Positions 22,200-34,650 of a stretch of DNA of 64,000 bases are shown in pieces. Every line of letters begins with the position of its first letter. The stretch's first letter is position 1. Below the pieces are notes generated by a model that saw only the letters and a list, made by a program, of their open reading frames with translations, did not search any database and was not told the origin of the DNA. Source of the DNA: Cheiracanthium punctorium. Its lineage: Eukaryota > Arthropoda > Arachnida > Araneae > Cheiracanthiidae. The stretch spans positions 186,001 through 250,000 of the forward strand of contig JAWZYV010006202.1 in assembly GCA_038373885.1 (NCBI GenBank), read 5' to 3'. Position numbers and translations under genes: made by a program.

Positions 22200-23524
22200 C
22201 AAGGTATCATATAAAAAACTTGCTTTATAAGAGAATGCAATTTTTTAAACACATTCATACACTTATGCTTTCTTTCAAGTATGGGTGTGAAGACAAGCTT
22301 TCTCTTATATGAGGATGTTTTATTACAAATATCACACACACAGTTTCTTGCTATATGCATTCAAAAATGTACATTCAAGTTCACTTCATAAGAGAATGCT
22401 TTATTACAAACAGCATACATGTAGGGTTCCTACCCTGTATGGATGCGAAGATGTCTATTCAAGTTTCCCTCCAGAGAGAATGCTTTTCTGCACACATCAC
22501 ATACGAAAGGTTTTTCATTTGTATGGGTACGAAGATGACTATTCAGGGTTCTTTCATGAAAGAATGCTTTATTGCAGACATAACATGCATGAGATTTTCC
22601 CCTTGTATGAGTATGAAGATATCTATTTAAGTTTCCATCCTAAGAGAATGCTTTATCACAAAAATCACATACTTAAGGTTTTTCCCTTGCATGGGTTCGA
22701 AGATGTTTATTCAAGGTTCCTTTATGAGGGAATGTTTTATTACAAAAAATATCATATACAACAGGTTTTTTTCCTTGTATGGGTACAAAGATGTTTATAC
22801 AAGGTTCCTGTATGAAAGAATGCTTTATTACAGCTGTCACATGCATAAGATTTCTCTCCCGCGCACAAAGATGTGCATTCAAGTTTCCTTCTTCAGAGAA
22901 TGCTTTATCACAAAAATCACACCCATAAAGTTTTTCCCCTGTATGAATGCAAAGATGTCTTTTCAAGGTATACTTTATGAAAGAATGCTTTATTACAAAA
23001 ATCACATGCATAAGGTTTCTCTTCGGTACGTATACGAAGATGTACATTCAAGTTTCCTTCTTGAGTGAATGCTTTATAACAAATATTACAAGCATAAGGT
23101 TTCTCTCCTGTATGTGTGCGAAGATGTTCCTTTCTGCCTTTTTTCTGAGAGAATGTTTATTATAAATATCACAAACATAAGATTTCTCTTCCATATGCAT
23201 ATAAAGATGTGCATTCAAGTGAATTTTAAGAGAGAATGCTTTATTACAAAAATCACATACATAAGTTTTTTTTCCTGTATGAATGTGAAGATGCCTTTTT
23301 AAGTTTACTTTATGATAGAATGTTTTATTACAAATATCACATGCATAAGGTTTCTCGCCTGTGTGAGTACAAAGATGACTCTTCAATTTTTGCTGTATAG
23401 AAAAACTTTGACACACACTGCCCCCAAAAGATTTCTTGCTTTCAGAAGTAGAACTGCCTTTAAAATAAGGATTCTGAGATATGTTTTTTTGAGAAGCTTC
23501 ACTTGTGCAATGTTTTACATCCAT
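22200..23524 (-). pseudogene. C2H2 zinc-finger pseudogene (about 14 finger positions, several frameshifts)
   Basis: Starts with the family leader MDVKHCTSEASQKN (ATG at 23524) and runs through a finger array in at least three frames. Pieces include [20 protein letters not shown] and [20 protein letters not shown]. The first finger has lost its first cysteine (FGGSVCQSF). Breaks fall after the fourth finger (near 23100) and again near 22680 and 22360, and several linkers have decayed. Spacing of the finger motif stays near 84 bp throughout, so the array was long before decay. The upstream splice acceptor (TTCTAACAG, intron base 23571) is still good, so it may be transcribed, but it cannot make a full protein. 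Assembly error at homopolymers is a lesser alternative. Confidence 0.85.
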
Positions 23525-23570
23525 GGAGAGTATCAATAATTATAGAAGATAAATTTTGATAAATTATTTT

Positions 23571-24784
23571 CTGTTAGAACAAGTATATCATTAAAATGTT
23601 ATACTTATAATATCTTTTTTAAAAAGAGGGGGGTGGCAAATCTTTGTATAAAATTTTGCAGTTCTTCATTTCATTGAGATAATAAGCAAAACTGATGAAT
23701 GTTTAATCTACCAAATTTCAAAAATATATAGCTTGTGAACAATAAAACTTTTCAAAGCAAACTGAAACTACAAAATCTGAAGAATAGTAAGGTAATGGTA
23801 AAGAGATTGTAGTACTGGAAGATTCAGCAATCTGTAAATAAATAAAATTGTAAAAGAGAAATGGCTGTCAACTTAAAGATAAAAAATAAAAGAATAGATT
23901 ATTAAGATGCTATTAATTTCACACTGCAACAGTTAAAATGTTGAGGTATCATATTTCCTAAATAACAAATCACAAGTAATTTATTAACATTCGGAACTTA
24001 TAAATGTTTAATTTTTTTATTTGTGGTCATTTAATATCTGTTAAAAAACTGAAATGTTCTAAAAAAAATCCATACTGTACATCATTTTCTTAACACAATA
24101 AACATCATTTAAAAAAATTCAAGTAGTTAACAAATAGTGAGTTTCTTGATCATACATATTGCCCAATTTAAATACTTTATACTGTAGCATAAGCAGTGTC
24201 AGGCTAACAGGATCAGATTTTGATAAAATTTTGATCTAAACCTTTTGAGAAAGAAACTATCACCAAGTTCTATAATTAAAAAACTCTTTATTATTTTTAT
24301 ATTACCCTTTCTAATGAAAATTTTACATTGCAGTTAAACAAGTTCCGCTTGTACTGAATAAACTAGATTTGCAATTTGAAAAATATTTGCTTCTTATATA
24401 AAGAACAGGCACTCAACTAGTATTTAGTATTTATTACATAAAAGATATGAGTAAGTTAATATTTTTATTATTTATTTATCTATTTAGTGTTTACCTCTTT
24501 GCCAGCTATTTCCCTCATGATGGGATACCTTAAAATATTATTTTGACTTTTTAATTTGAATTTAAATTGTCTTAAAGATAGTAAAATGTAAATCAATATG
24601 ACATTTTAGAAAATGATAAGGAAATACAGTACAAACACCTGAAAGATCACCACTCATTAAGTTTTATTTCTGGCTATAGCCTCAGAGAAAGCTTTCATAC
24701 ACTACTGAGGTATCACCGCTATATATATATAACTATTCATGTTTACTGTATGATTTTTTATTTTATTTTTTTTTTTTTTTTTGT
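23571..24784. other. AT-rich stretch upstream of the ZF pseudogene
   Basis: Probably former intron. No exon, promoter or complete repeat recognised. A poly-T tract lies at about 24765-24782. Confidence 0.4.
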
Positions 24785-25140
24785 GTGCACAGCACTCAGA
24801 CAAGGCTTCTCAGCTGCATAAGTGAAGATTTCCATTCAAGTTATTTGCCTGAGAGAACTTGAGAGAATGTTTTATTATAAATATCACACATGTGAGGTTT
24901 CTTCCCTATATGGATGCAAAGATTTTTATTCAAACTTACTTTATGAGACAGTAGTGCTCTTGTACACTTACCACATATGTAAGGTCTTTGTTCCAGTTTG
25001 CATGTAAAAATGTTCATTTAGCTTTCTTTCTCTAATGTATTAACAAGAATCACTTATATGTTTCACCCCAATATGAATGTAAAGATGTTTAACCAAGTTT
25101 CTCAAGTGATAAAAAGTTTTTTACAATTATCTTGTTTATC
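24785..25140 (-). pseudogene. Decayed zinc-finger relics
   Basis: Minus-strand fragments still show finger spacing and the linker-to-CxxC pattern (for example around 24890, 24975 and 25060), but frame and cysteines are lost in most. About four finger positions are discernible. They may be the tail of the array at 25432-26517 or of another lost gene. Confidence 0.6.
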
Positions 25141-25431
25141 CCTTAACTTGTGGTAGTTTCACAATAAAATCACCTAATTCTAGTACTTTCACCATTGGTT
25201 GCAAAAACATAAACATTAGTCGAATTTCCAAACTTAGCTTCACAAATAATAGATTTTTCCAGAAAATGCTAACACATAAAGGCTAGTAAATCTATTATTA
25301 TTATATATATATATACACACACATAGGCAAAGTTCAATATTGTTCATAAAATTAACATCAGAAATTTATTAAACATAACTGGCATCTGCAAAATCTATAA
25401 GAACAGGCAAAAATTATTACCCTTCAAATGA

Positions 25432-25719
25432 TTAAGTTTTCTTTCCTGTAGGGGTACGAAGATGTTCATTCCAGCTTTCTGTCAGAGTGAACGTTTCTTC
25501 ACATATATCACACATGTAAGGTTTCTCTCCTGTATGGATGGGAACATGTCGAATCAGGTTGTTTTTATGAGTGAATGTTCTATTGCAAATATGACACATG
25601 AAAGGTTTCTCCCCTGTATAGACGCGAAGATGTGCATTCAAGTTTCCTGTCCGAGAGAATGCTCTATTACAAATATGACACATGTCAAATTTCCAATCAC
25701 AAATATGACACATTATCAA
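25432..25719 (-). pseudogene. Duplicated 3' finger block behind two stop codons
   Basis: Encodes a copy of the last fingers of the gene at 25750-26517 ([20 protein letters not shown] is identical in both). At the DNA level about 230 bp match with only a handful of changes. It lies in the same reading frame as the gene, separated by two TGA codons in a junction of about 60 bp built from CAAATATGACACA-like repeats. The final finger has Pro in place of the last His (HLRTP). No start codon precedes it in a sensible context, so independent translation is unlikely. Confidence 0.75.
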
Positions 25720-25749
25720 ATGTCATATCATTATCAAATATGACACATG

Positions 25750-26517
25750 TCACTCATTATGGGTATGAAGATGTTCATTCAAGCTTTCTTTCAGAGTGAA
25801 CGTTTCTTCGCATATATCACACATGTAAGGTTTCTCTCCTGTATGGATGGGAACATGTCGAATCAGGTTGTTTTTATGAGTGAATGTTCTATTGCAAATA
25901 TGACACATGAAAGGTTTCTCCCCTGTATGGACGCGAAGATGTGCATTCAAGTTTCCTGTCTGAGAGAATGCTCTATTGCAAATATGACACACGTAAGGCT
26001 TCTCTCCCGTATGATTGCGAAGATGTGAATTCAAGCCTGCTTTATGAGCGAATTCTCTTTTGCACACGCTGCACACATACGGTTTCTCCCCTGTATGGGT
26101 ACGAAGATGTGCACTCAAGTTTTCTTTTTGATGGAATGCCTTATTACAAATATGACACAAGTGAGGCTTCTCTTCCGTATGGATACAAAGGTGCTTTTTC
26201 AAGTTCGAACTGAAACAGAACGTTTTATTACAAATGTGACACATGTAAGGTTTCGCTCCTGTATGGACACGGAGATGATTTTTCAAGCTTCCTTTCTGAG
26301 AGAATGCTTTATTGCAAGTTTCACACTCATAGGGTTTCTCACCTGTGTGGACACGAAGATGCATCTCAAGTTGCAGCTGCTTAGGAAAAAATTTCTGACA
26401 CACACTGCACTGAAACCTTCTATTGCCCGCGCGAACACAAGAACTATTTTTGAAATCAGAATGCTGAGAAACAGTTTTTTCAAAAGCATCACTACTAGTA
26501 CAGTTCTTTACATCCAT
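25750..26517 (-). CDS. C2H2 zinc-finger protein, 8 fingers
   Basis: A 255-residue protein starting [14 protein letters not shown], with a leader of about 40 residues and then eight C2H2 fingers joined by TGEKP linkers. Finger 3 is preceded by TGAKPY. The most distinctive fingers are 1 ([21 protein letters not shown]) in its equivalents across the family, and 7, whose second helix ends HVPIH. The reading stops two codons after the eighth finger (HTHNE). A good minus-strand acceptor (TTTCTCTATTAG, intron base 26569) lies about 50 bases before the ATG, and a candidate 5' exon with a strong donor ends at 28994. Likely a nuclear DNA-binding regulator; target unknown. No partner domain is visible in this exon. 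Confidence 0.9.
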   Translation of the reverse strand: MDVKNCTSSDAFEKTVSQHSDFKNSSCVRAGNRRFQCSVCQKFFPKQLQLEMHLRVHTGEKPYECETCNKAFSQKGSLKNHLRVHTGAKPYMCHICNKTFCFSSNLKKHLCIHTEEKPHLCHICNKAFHQKENLSAHLRTHTGEKPYVCSVCKREFAHKAGLNSHLRNHTGEKPYVCHICNRAFSQTGNLNAHLRVHTGEKPFMCHICNRTFTHKNNLIRHVPIHTGEKPYMCDICEETFTLKESLNEHLHTHNE

Positions 26518-26568
26518 GGAGAACACGGGTGATTATAGAGAGTAACTAGTTCAAAAGCAGGCTCCTTT

Positions 26569-28993
26569 CTAATAGAGAAAGAAGCATTATTTGAGTTGTC
26601 TAAATTTTAAGATTTTAGCAAGGAATAAGATGACAGAAAATTCCTCAACTGTTTCTTTTTCAGAGTTAAAGTGAAAGAAGCTATATTTTTTGTCTACATA
26701 AAGTATTTTGTAGTATTCTTCTATAACATAACTTCTATAAAGTATTTTCTTGTTAAAAAATTATAATGACATGGGGTTTCTCAGTTAAATGATCAGGTTT
26801 CATAACATAGTTCCTTATTTGATTTTTAAGTTTAGCCTGTCATAGTCTGAATAATATAATAAATCAATGATGAAACTTTTTAAGGCAGTCTGTTATCTAA
26901 GAAAATCTGAAGAATATGAATACAATTATGAAGAAGTTGGTAAAATACAGGAAAGTTCCGTAATCTGTAAAAAAATAAACCAATGAATAATAGTAAAATG
27001 GAACTAGCACATTAATTAGATAAAACAGCCATTAACAACTTATAACTATAAAACTAACATGAATTGAAAGTGCTTGCTGTGCTTTGCTATAACAAAATAG
27101 AGTAATGTCATTGTTTTAAGTAGTTGTGTTTTTTAGCTTTTGGCAGAAACTTAATTTTCTATTTCTAAAAATAAAATTATAGATTGAATAGGAAAGAAAC
27201 CGTGAAAATGGAGCAGACTTGCTTTCATACAACAACCACTCCATTATTACTTAAAAACTAACTAACAATAATTACTGAACAAAGCTGAAGGTGGAGTGGA
27301 GCTTAATGATTGAATTTAGAAACATTTGTTAACTTCCCAACTATTTATGTAATATTGACCAAATCTGGTGCAGTGGTAAATGGCCATGGTATTTAGATAA
27401 AAAGTGAGGTGATGCTGATTGGTCACGCTATTAATGTATAATTCTTCTATTGACATGACAGCCTAAGATGGACCAGAGCCTCCTTGAAAGCCTCTGAAGC
27501 AGTTGGACCTTTGGGAACTCAAAATTCTGAAATCCTCATCCACAATCCATCTAAATGTTGTTGACTACCTCATGGTTCAAATCAATCAGAGTCTGTCCAT
27601 CCTAAGAGAAATAATCAATGAAAACATTCCTCTCTTCCACTTAACAGTGTTAACAGTAGTCTATTATAGAAATAGACCAATAGCAGGGATTGATCCATGA
27701 TTTTTTTTTTTTTTCCCAGGGTCACAATTTTGTGATTTTCAACATTTATTTCCATGAATTTGCATTCTAATTTTTGCAAAAGTCACTTTTTATCAACACT
27801 TTACAGGGATTGATGCATACAAAATCTGGGTCCATGTTATGGCTCCTTCACAAATTTACAATCGATTAAAACAACCTTTCATTGACACTGTACTGCATAT
27901 TTTAATTTGTTCTGTAAGTTATTTTAAAAGAAAAGTGATTTACACAAAAATTAGTATGAAATTCACAAAAACAGATATTGAAATTGATAAAAATAAACAG
28001 CTCTCACAAAAATAAATACAGTAGAATCATTTTACCAGTACCACAACCAGAATTTATATCAGTCTGGCAAATCTTATATAAGGCGCTTTTACTTGTGGGA
28101 CCATAACTGATTTTGACTTCTCCGTTTTAGTTCCGTGAAAATTTATACAATTATATAAAATTCTAGCTTTAACTGTCATAGACTAACAACTGACAGTTAG
28201 CATTTCTTTATTTGTTTTGGGATTCAAATCACCATTAATATGTCCCCTAATTGACCCCATACCCAGCCTGGAAAAATAAAAAAATGAAAATATAAGAGAT
28301 CCTGTTTTATGACCATAAATTTCAAGTAGCTGCCCTTGTTGATTTTTTTTAAAACTAAATATCCATGAATTTTGATTTTTTAGCTTAAATATTATGCATT
28401 TTAACACAAAGTTAGGTCTATAACCCCCTCCTAGAACGAAGTCTGCATATGCCACAGTGCAAGTTTATATGCACATTTTAACTTTTGATATAATAGACTT
28501 TCAGATAATATTAACATCGTAAGATAAAAAGTTTTGCTTGAGCCTTTTTTAAATGACCTTTTCTTGAACAAGGATGCATGAGATTTAGTACATACATTTA
28601 AACTCTAATATTATAGAATTCCAATTAATAATAACAATGCATATTATTAATTTTACTTATTTCATAATATAAACAACAAATTATGTTTAAAAAAGGGGAA
28701 TTAATACCTTTTACAAGTCACATATAAACTGAATTAAGCTGCTTGAACACTGAAAGAAATTTGAAGCAAAATTATAAATGCTATTACAAAATACCATTTG
28801 TGTCAAAAATTGAAAAAAAAGGAGGTAACCCAGCAAACTTTTGATTAACCGTGAGTAAAGTGACCATCGTTATTAAGTTCAAATGCGGGACACTCATGTG
28901 AGCCCGGAAGGAGGGGGGAGGAAGAGGTTAAAAATTTGTGAAAATAACAGTGCTTAAACTTAAAATTAATTTTTAATGCAATTTTATACTTAC
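26569..28993 (-). other. Predicted intron of the 26.5 kb ZF gene
   Basis: Bounded by donor CTCTA|GTAAGTATA at the right (exon end 28994) and acceptor ATTAG|AAAGG at the left (26569). AT-rich, with a diverged copy of the GATCCATGATTTTT / TGTGATTTTCAACATTT MITE family near 27690-27990. A 65-codon plus-strand frame at 27503-27700 has no recognisable domain. Confidence 0.5.
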
Positions 28994-29340
28994 TAGAGGC
29001 TGGCTTTCCGATTAGCTACCGCTTGGCGACTTCCTACTTCTGGCGCGCTTTTGTATCTGGCGACAGCCTTTCTCTCCTGTTTCACTTGGCAACCTCCGGA
29101 TGGGAATATCGGAAGGGGAAATATCTGTGATTCGGAACCAGAACAGTCTTAGTGAATCAGGTGTATTTGAAATGAATCGGTTCTGTTCGGTACTCGTGAT
29201 TGCTGTGTCGGGAAACAGGTTTAGTACGAGCATGGTACGAGAAAATGTGTGTCAGGCTCTAGCTTTGTGTGAGATAAATCACTTTCGCCCTGCAAGGATA
29301 TATGATAACCGTAACTCATCTTCAATCGGTATTAACAGCT
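28994..29340 (-). promoter_or_regulatory. Candidate promoter and 5' untranslated exon of a ZF gene
   Basis: A GC-rich island of about 350 bp in AT-rich DNA, upstream of the 26.5 kb gene on the minus strand. It ends in a near-consensus donor (CTCTA|GTAAGTATA at 28994/28993). The longest minus-strand frame within it (29012-29233) closes before the donor, so the exon is probably untranslated or carries an upstream ORF. No TATA box was identified. The link to the ZF exon is inference from strand, spacing and splice sites. Confidence 0.45.
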
Positions 29341-30625
29341 ATACATATTCAAAATAAACTATATATTTTCTCCATGCTTTTTTTTTTTTTTCGATTATTT
29401 TAAAAACCATACACAGTTTTCATAAGTAAGGGGGGGGGGGAAAACTCACCGGGAAGTTGAAAATGTACGGTATATGATGGCATTATTTTTTTATGGCATA
29501 CACTAATTTAACCACATTAAAGGAATTTTCATTGAGGTATTTTATGTAACGCTCATTTTAATTAATTAATATTTTATTTGATGTATTAGGTATTCTATTT
29601 TAAAGTGTTTTTGTCGATTACGTGCTTTTTTTCGATTGCACATAGTAGGAAACAATGTAATTTTGATTAATCATCAATAATTGCACAGAAATGAACTATT
29701 AATTTTTATTGCATTTTCTTATAAAATCATTTGAATTTTGATTTTACATAGCAATTCTATCTCCTATAGTGTGAACTTTGTTCGTCTCAGGGGTGCAAGT
29801 GCAACTGTGTCTGCCCCACTCCCTCCAGATCCGCCTATGTAGAAAAATAAGTTCTGCGTTTTCTTGCCGCTGAACAGGGTAAGCAATGCATCGAAATAGA
29901 CGCAGACAGAAACGTCCTCTCCCCATTGTGTTGAGGGTTGGGTTTTTGTTTTCGCACATTAATCTTTTTGTCGGAGGATCTCGAGCGATCATTAAAAAGT
30001 CGTAAAATTCACAAGGACAATGTCACTTTACCCCCTGTAGTGACGACTGATGCATGTATACGCACTAAAAACTGGAACTTTTGAAAAAAAAAATTTCACA
30101 TAAGTGGGATTTTTTTTTTTCAGTTCATATTTACAATTAAATCATTTATGAAAGTGAAAGATCTTTCATTTTGTCCAGTGTCTTAAACTTACGTTTCTTT
30201 TTAAATTTAATCAAAGTATTTTAAAATATTATGGATCAAGAAAGAAGATAATTTCTTCTGCAAAAAAGCTTCATTGCATCAAATTTTGAAAAATCAGACC
30301 TTCTTTTTCTTTTCTTTTTAAAATAAATAAATAAATATTGTGAGAGTAAAAAATTGTGAGAAAGAAACTTATTCCGTTCCTAAAATTTTTATTATTATTA
30401 AATATTTTGTCTGCGTTCCTTGTTTGGAAAACTCGAAAATTAAAAATTTCCAACTATCATTGGTCCCCCCCCCCCCGAAAATAAAATCTTTTTAAACTGT
30501 CAATACATATTTTCCAACAAAAATAATTAAAACTTTCCCTTTAAGTTTTGTAAATGTATCACATTCACTTTTTTTTTTTTTTTTTTTTAAATGCTTGACT
30601 GTTTTAATACAGATTGATTAAATCG
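29341..30625. other. AT-rich stretch with homopolymer runs
   Basis: Holds poly-G (29429-29438), poly-C (30465-30475) and long poly-T tracts, and a short hAT-like end (CAGGGGTGCAAGTGC...TCCAGATCCGCCTATG) around 29789-29840. No gene. Confidence 0.4.
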
Positions 30626-30629
30626 GTGT

Positions 30630-30850
30630 TCCAAGGTTCAAGTCCCCAATAAAAAAATATTTTGTTTCATTCTCTTTCAATCTGAATCAGATCCCGAGTT
30701 CGGGTGCCTTCGCGCTTCTGTTGATCTAACAGTCTGGAGTTTAGGTTTTCTCCAGATGTAACGTGAATATGCGTTAGAACCCCTTAGAAAGTTCTCCTAC
30801 CAAGGCACCCCCTCCATCCTTGGCAGATCACCCTATCGTAGCGTGCCATA
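30630..30850 (+). repeat. SINE-like repeat, copy 1
   Basis: GGTTCAAGTCCC near 30634 resembles a pol III box B. The body (GGAGTTTAGGTTTTCTCC, then TTAGAACCCCTTAGAAAG, then AAGGCACCCCCTCC) matches in order the body of the element at 32034-32260. No clear box A. Confidence 0.5.
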
Positions 30851-32030
30851 ATCACACAAACAAATTCAATCTGAATCATTAGTTTTTTTTTTTTTTTAAG
30901 ATTTTAAAAATAATACTAATAACAACACACCAATGAAAATTCCAAAAATAAATAAATAAAAATTGATAAAACTAGTATTGAGTTTTATTCAAACATTTAT
31001 GATGGACCTTTCAACCGGATGAATCAATGCGGATGAATCAAATAATTTAATGCGGATGAATCATTTTTAGATAGTATTATTAATTAGCATATTTTAATAA
31101 GTTAAAGACTGATAATAATTGTTTTAGTATTTTTCATAATCAAACAACACTATAGCAATATACAAAACTTTATATTAACTCGTTAATCATTACTTAAGTT
31201 TTTTACCGTCCATTATCTGCTAAATAGCAAGTGACAGTCGTAAATGAACACAAAATTAAAGGGAAAGTTTTTTCCTGTCCGACCCGTTCAGCCCCAAGTT
31301 ACTGTAAAAAAATACGCAAATACTGAGCACGGGAATGTCTTTGATCTCAATAAAACACCGACAGACGAACAATGCGGTGTGAGCACTGCCCCAAGCGAAG
31401 AAGGGAACTGAACAATGGGACATGGGACTGCGCTAATATAGTAGGGTCAAATGCTGTCTGCTCCCCCCCCCCCCAAATCCCTGTCATTATTAATCGATTA
31501 GAACAGAAAACAAGAATATTACAAGCATAAATTGTACATTTATAAAATAGAATATATTGGCGCACCAATTAATGTTACTTTTTCTGTTAGGCTGATAAAA
31601 AAAAAAAAAAATTAAATACTTTGTTGTTGACTTTGTGCGTGGGTAGGGTGGAGGGGTAGAAACGCGCTTCCAAAACCAGATACGAGTAAGACTAACTCTG
31701 GTATTTATCATAACTCCTCAAAAAGAAAAACTCCTCTCGCATTTGTTGACAAATGTAGTCCGATGGTGGATAATACGTACGTGGACAGGTTAAAACAAGG
31801 AGCAAGATTAAAAAAAGAATGACCCATCTATAATGAAATGCTTCGATCTATTTCTCTACCCCCCCACCCTTACACACACACTACCTCAAATAAGCTACAT
31901 TAAAGGTTTACATGCGTAAAATTATAATTTTATTGCAACATTTTTAGAATAATCGAATAAATGTGCAGTTTTCTGTAAAATTACATTTAATTTCTGAGTT
32001 GTTTTAAAATACTTTCATATATTACGCCCG
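30851..32030. other. AT-rich stretch, nothing recognised
   Basis: Contains poly-C runs at 31463-31474 and 31860-31866. Short open frames here have no domain. Confidence 0.4.
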
Positions 32031-32033
32031 AGC

Positions 32034-32260
32034 AGCAGCCGAGAGCATAGCTCTCTCAACTGGGAGACGAAAAGTGCCTGGTTCAAACCCAAGTCGCGTT
32101 TCTCGACCTAACTGTTCGGAGTTTTCTGTGGTTTTCTCCGAAACTTTGCGTAAATATGGGGTAGAACTAGAACCTTTTAGAAAGACATCCAAGGACGGCA
32201 CCTCCCCCCCCCCCTTCAGCTTAGATCCTTAGAGCACATAATCGGACGTAATCCCAAAAA
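32034..32260 (+). repeat. tRNA-derived SINE-like repeat, copy 2
   Basis: The head GCCCGAGCAGCAGCCGAGAG leads into a box-A-like TAGCTCTCTCAACTGGG (about 32049) and box B GGTTCAAACCC (32080-32090). Spacing of about 31 bp is near that of tRNA genes, but no cloverleaf forms. The body is shared with 30630-30850. Confidence 0.6.
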
Positions 32261-34500
32261 ATCGAAACAAAATTATAATATTAGATTTACTTATTTCAGT
32301 TTTGTAACTTTATTTAAAATTAATTCAATTAGTAATAGATCAGTCGACGGGGAATCGGGCTGAGGACCATAGAATAATCTGAAAGAAACGGTGGATGAGC
32401 ACGTTAATCTGTGGGGCCGTATATCGCTTACTTTTTTGGTGAGAGATACTTAAAACTGGGTTAATACATAACATTTAAAGTTATCGTCATTCGAAATTGC
32501 TTTGTTTTTCGTTTGGTTGCAGCATGACACATTCTGGTCTTTGTTTTACAAAACAATCAAATTAAATAATTGACAAATTATAATTAATTTAATTAATAAA
32601 TAGGTATTAGGGATGCAACGGATATCGGGTAAACAAACTGCATCCGGCCAATATGGCAGTAGCCGGATATTACAAATATCCGGCAGCACATCCGGGCTAA
32701 AATTATATACAGAGAAATAACATAAATAAACATAATAAATGAATAAATTCTAAAAACTGTAATAATAAAAATGCGAAGAAACAAAGTTTTGTGAAAATAT
32801 TTTGTTTTCAATACTTATTAGAATGTATTTTTAGCATTATAGAAAAGGAAAAAAATTAGGTACTATCTTTTTTTAAGATTGGAGTAAATTATTACTGGAA
32901 GAAATTATCCATCTTTGTACGAATTCGGTTACCATTTTTTCCACCATAAATTGGTGAGAACACTGCTTATGAGAATAGTGTACTTGTTGTAGTACTGCTG
33001 GCTGGTGAGAAAATCTCTGCCCCCCCCCCTAATTTTGATAAAAGTATGGAAAATTGTTACATTGATTTTCTAACAGTTGAAAGGAGATGTCTTTCTTTCA
33101 AAAACTGATCTTTTAAGATACTTATGTAAATCTGGAGGGAGAACATCCATGACATTGTTATTTGAGAAACAGAAAAAAAAAACACGCTAATCGAGACTGT
33201 TTATTTATTTATGGGAAGGGGGGCGGGGGGGAGTACACATCATCCTTTGAAAAATGTATCAATCTTTATTTAACCTCGCGCTGATAAAGTAATTTTTATT
33301 TCTAAATTGTGAGGACAGGATGATTTGATGTATTAAAACACAACCAGGGTTTCAGTGGCGAATCCAAATGGAGGGCTATGGGGCGATTACTATTTCAGCC
33401 TTTACCTGAGCACACTTGAATCAAAAACTTTGCTGAATATTTAGGGAATTAATCCACCATTGAACCTATGTTTACCATGCTCGCTCTCATTTTTTTAAAG
33501 GACGGAGCGGAAAGGACTCACTTTTCGTGACCAGTGTTCCTACCTGCATGTGTGTCTTTGATTGCTCAGATAGAGACCACCCTTGCGAGATAAACAGGTT
33601 AAACCTGGGTTCAATAGTTAAAAAAGAAAAACGGCTGGCCCATTTGTAATAAAATGCTTGGATACATTTATCGCTGTTCCCCTCTTGAAACTTTTCACTG
33701 AATTCGACAGGGGGGGGGGGGTTCTTCAAATGATTAAAATAGACTTTAAGATGTAGAGTACTTACCGTCAAAACTACTTTGGCTTATATTTGGGGATGGG
33801 GTTGGGGAGGACGAAACAAATCATAACAAAGTTAAAAATACTGAAACAATTATGAGGGAGTTGTCGGAGGACGATTAAGAGAAACGTTCCCTCGGCCGCT
33901 CACATGACGTATAGTGTACAAAAGGTATTTGAGAAAAACTGACGGACAACTGGAATACACAAAAAAGCTGCACTTTATTGTAGGTATCTTCACAAAACAG
34001 TTATTAAAGAAACAAGTGCAATTACGCACCGTACATTGCTTCATAAAAAATAACACCAGGAACATATCTAATTGTTCTGGCCACACGGCATGCCGGAGTT
34101 CCATAAAAAAAAAAAAAAAAAAAACGCAACCTCCTCTTACGGAGAGCAATCCAGAAGTCTTGTCAAATCTTCCTACAAAAACTGCCAGCAGGACGCCAAG
34201 AAGAAACTCAAAAAGGCCGTTGATTTTGCAAACGGATGCAATATAATCTATTTTTAGCACACCGGTCTGAAGAGACGCAGAACAAAAAGAATAGTGCATA
34301 CAGGGAAAAGTAAATATACAGATTTAAAAGACGAAATGGCAGAAAATGAAAACAAAAGTGATTTAGAATTCTTGAATTTGGATAGATTACATTAAAGAAA
34401 GCCAAAGTAAATGATTTTTAAATTAGATATGTGATCTTCATCACAACAATGATTACAAAAACCTTTCCAATACAATCTTTCTGGTGCACACAATATGTAA
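32261..34500. other. AT-rich stretch with a hAT-type end and unassigned ORFs
   Basis: At 32608 TAGGGATGCAACGGATATC resembles the hAT-type end seen at 44273 and 63868. At 33354 CAGTGGCGAATCCAA marks a MITE end without partner. A GC-richer block at 33880-34260 carries overlapping frames on both strands (110 codons plus, 149 codons minus) with no recognised domain. A poly-A tract lies inside them, so I do not call a gene. Confidence 0.35.
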
Positions 34501-34510
34501 CGCAGTGGGG

Positions 34511-34647
34511 GCGGGGGATATCGGAATATATATTCCCAAATTTTTAAATTACTAAGCATAAGCGTTATATCGTACAAAATTCCATCTATTGATACACGAA
34601 TATACTTCATTTCTCCTCGAGACATTTTTTTCTGGCTACGCGCCTGA
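34511..34647. mobile_element. hAT-like MITE (CAGGGGCGTAGCCAGG family, subfamily 1, diverged)
   Basis: The interior (GGGGGATATCGG...AAATTCCATCTATTGATACAC) and the right end TCTGGCTACGCGCCTG match the intact copies at 43054 and 47247. Flanks ATGTAACG and ATGCAATG agree at 6 of 8 bases. Confidence 0.65.
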
Positions 34648-34650
34648 TGC

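Noticed and set aside
22200..23524. Intact ZF gene using introns to skip the frameshifts
   Set aside because: The frame breaks fall within fingers and no paired donor and acceptor sites flank them; the lost first-finger cysteine also favours decay.
32034..32110. Functional tRNA gene
   Set aside because: Boxes A and B are present but the sequence does not fold into a cloverleaf with an acceptor stem; a SINE head explains it better.
33850..34299. 149-codon minus-strand frame and overlapping 110-codon plus-strand frame
   Set aside because: Both pass through a long A/T homopolymer and show no domain or signal; frame length alone is weak evidence here.
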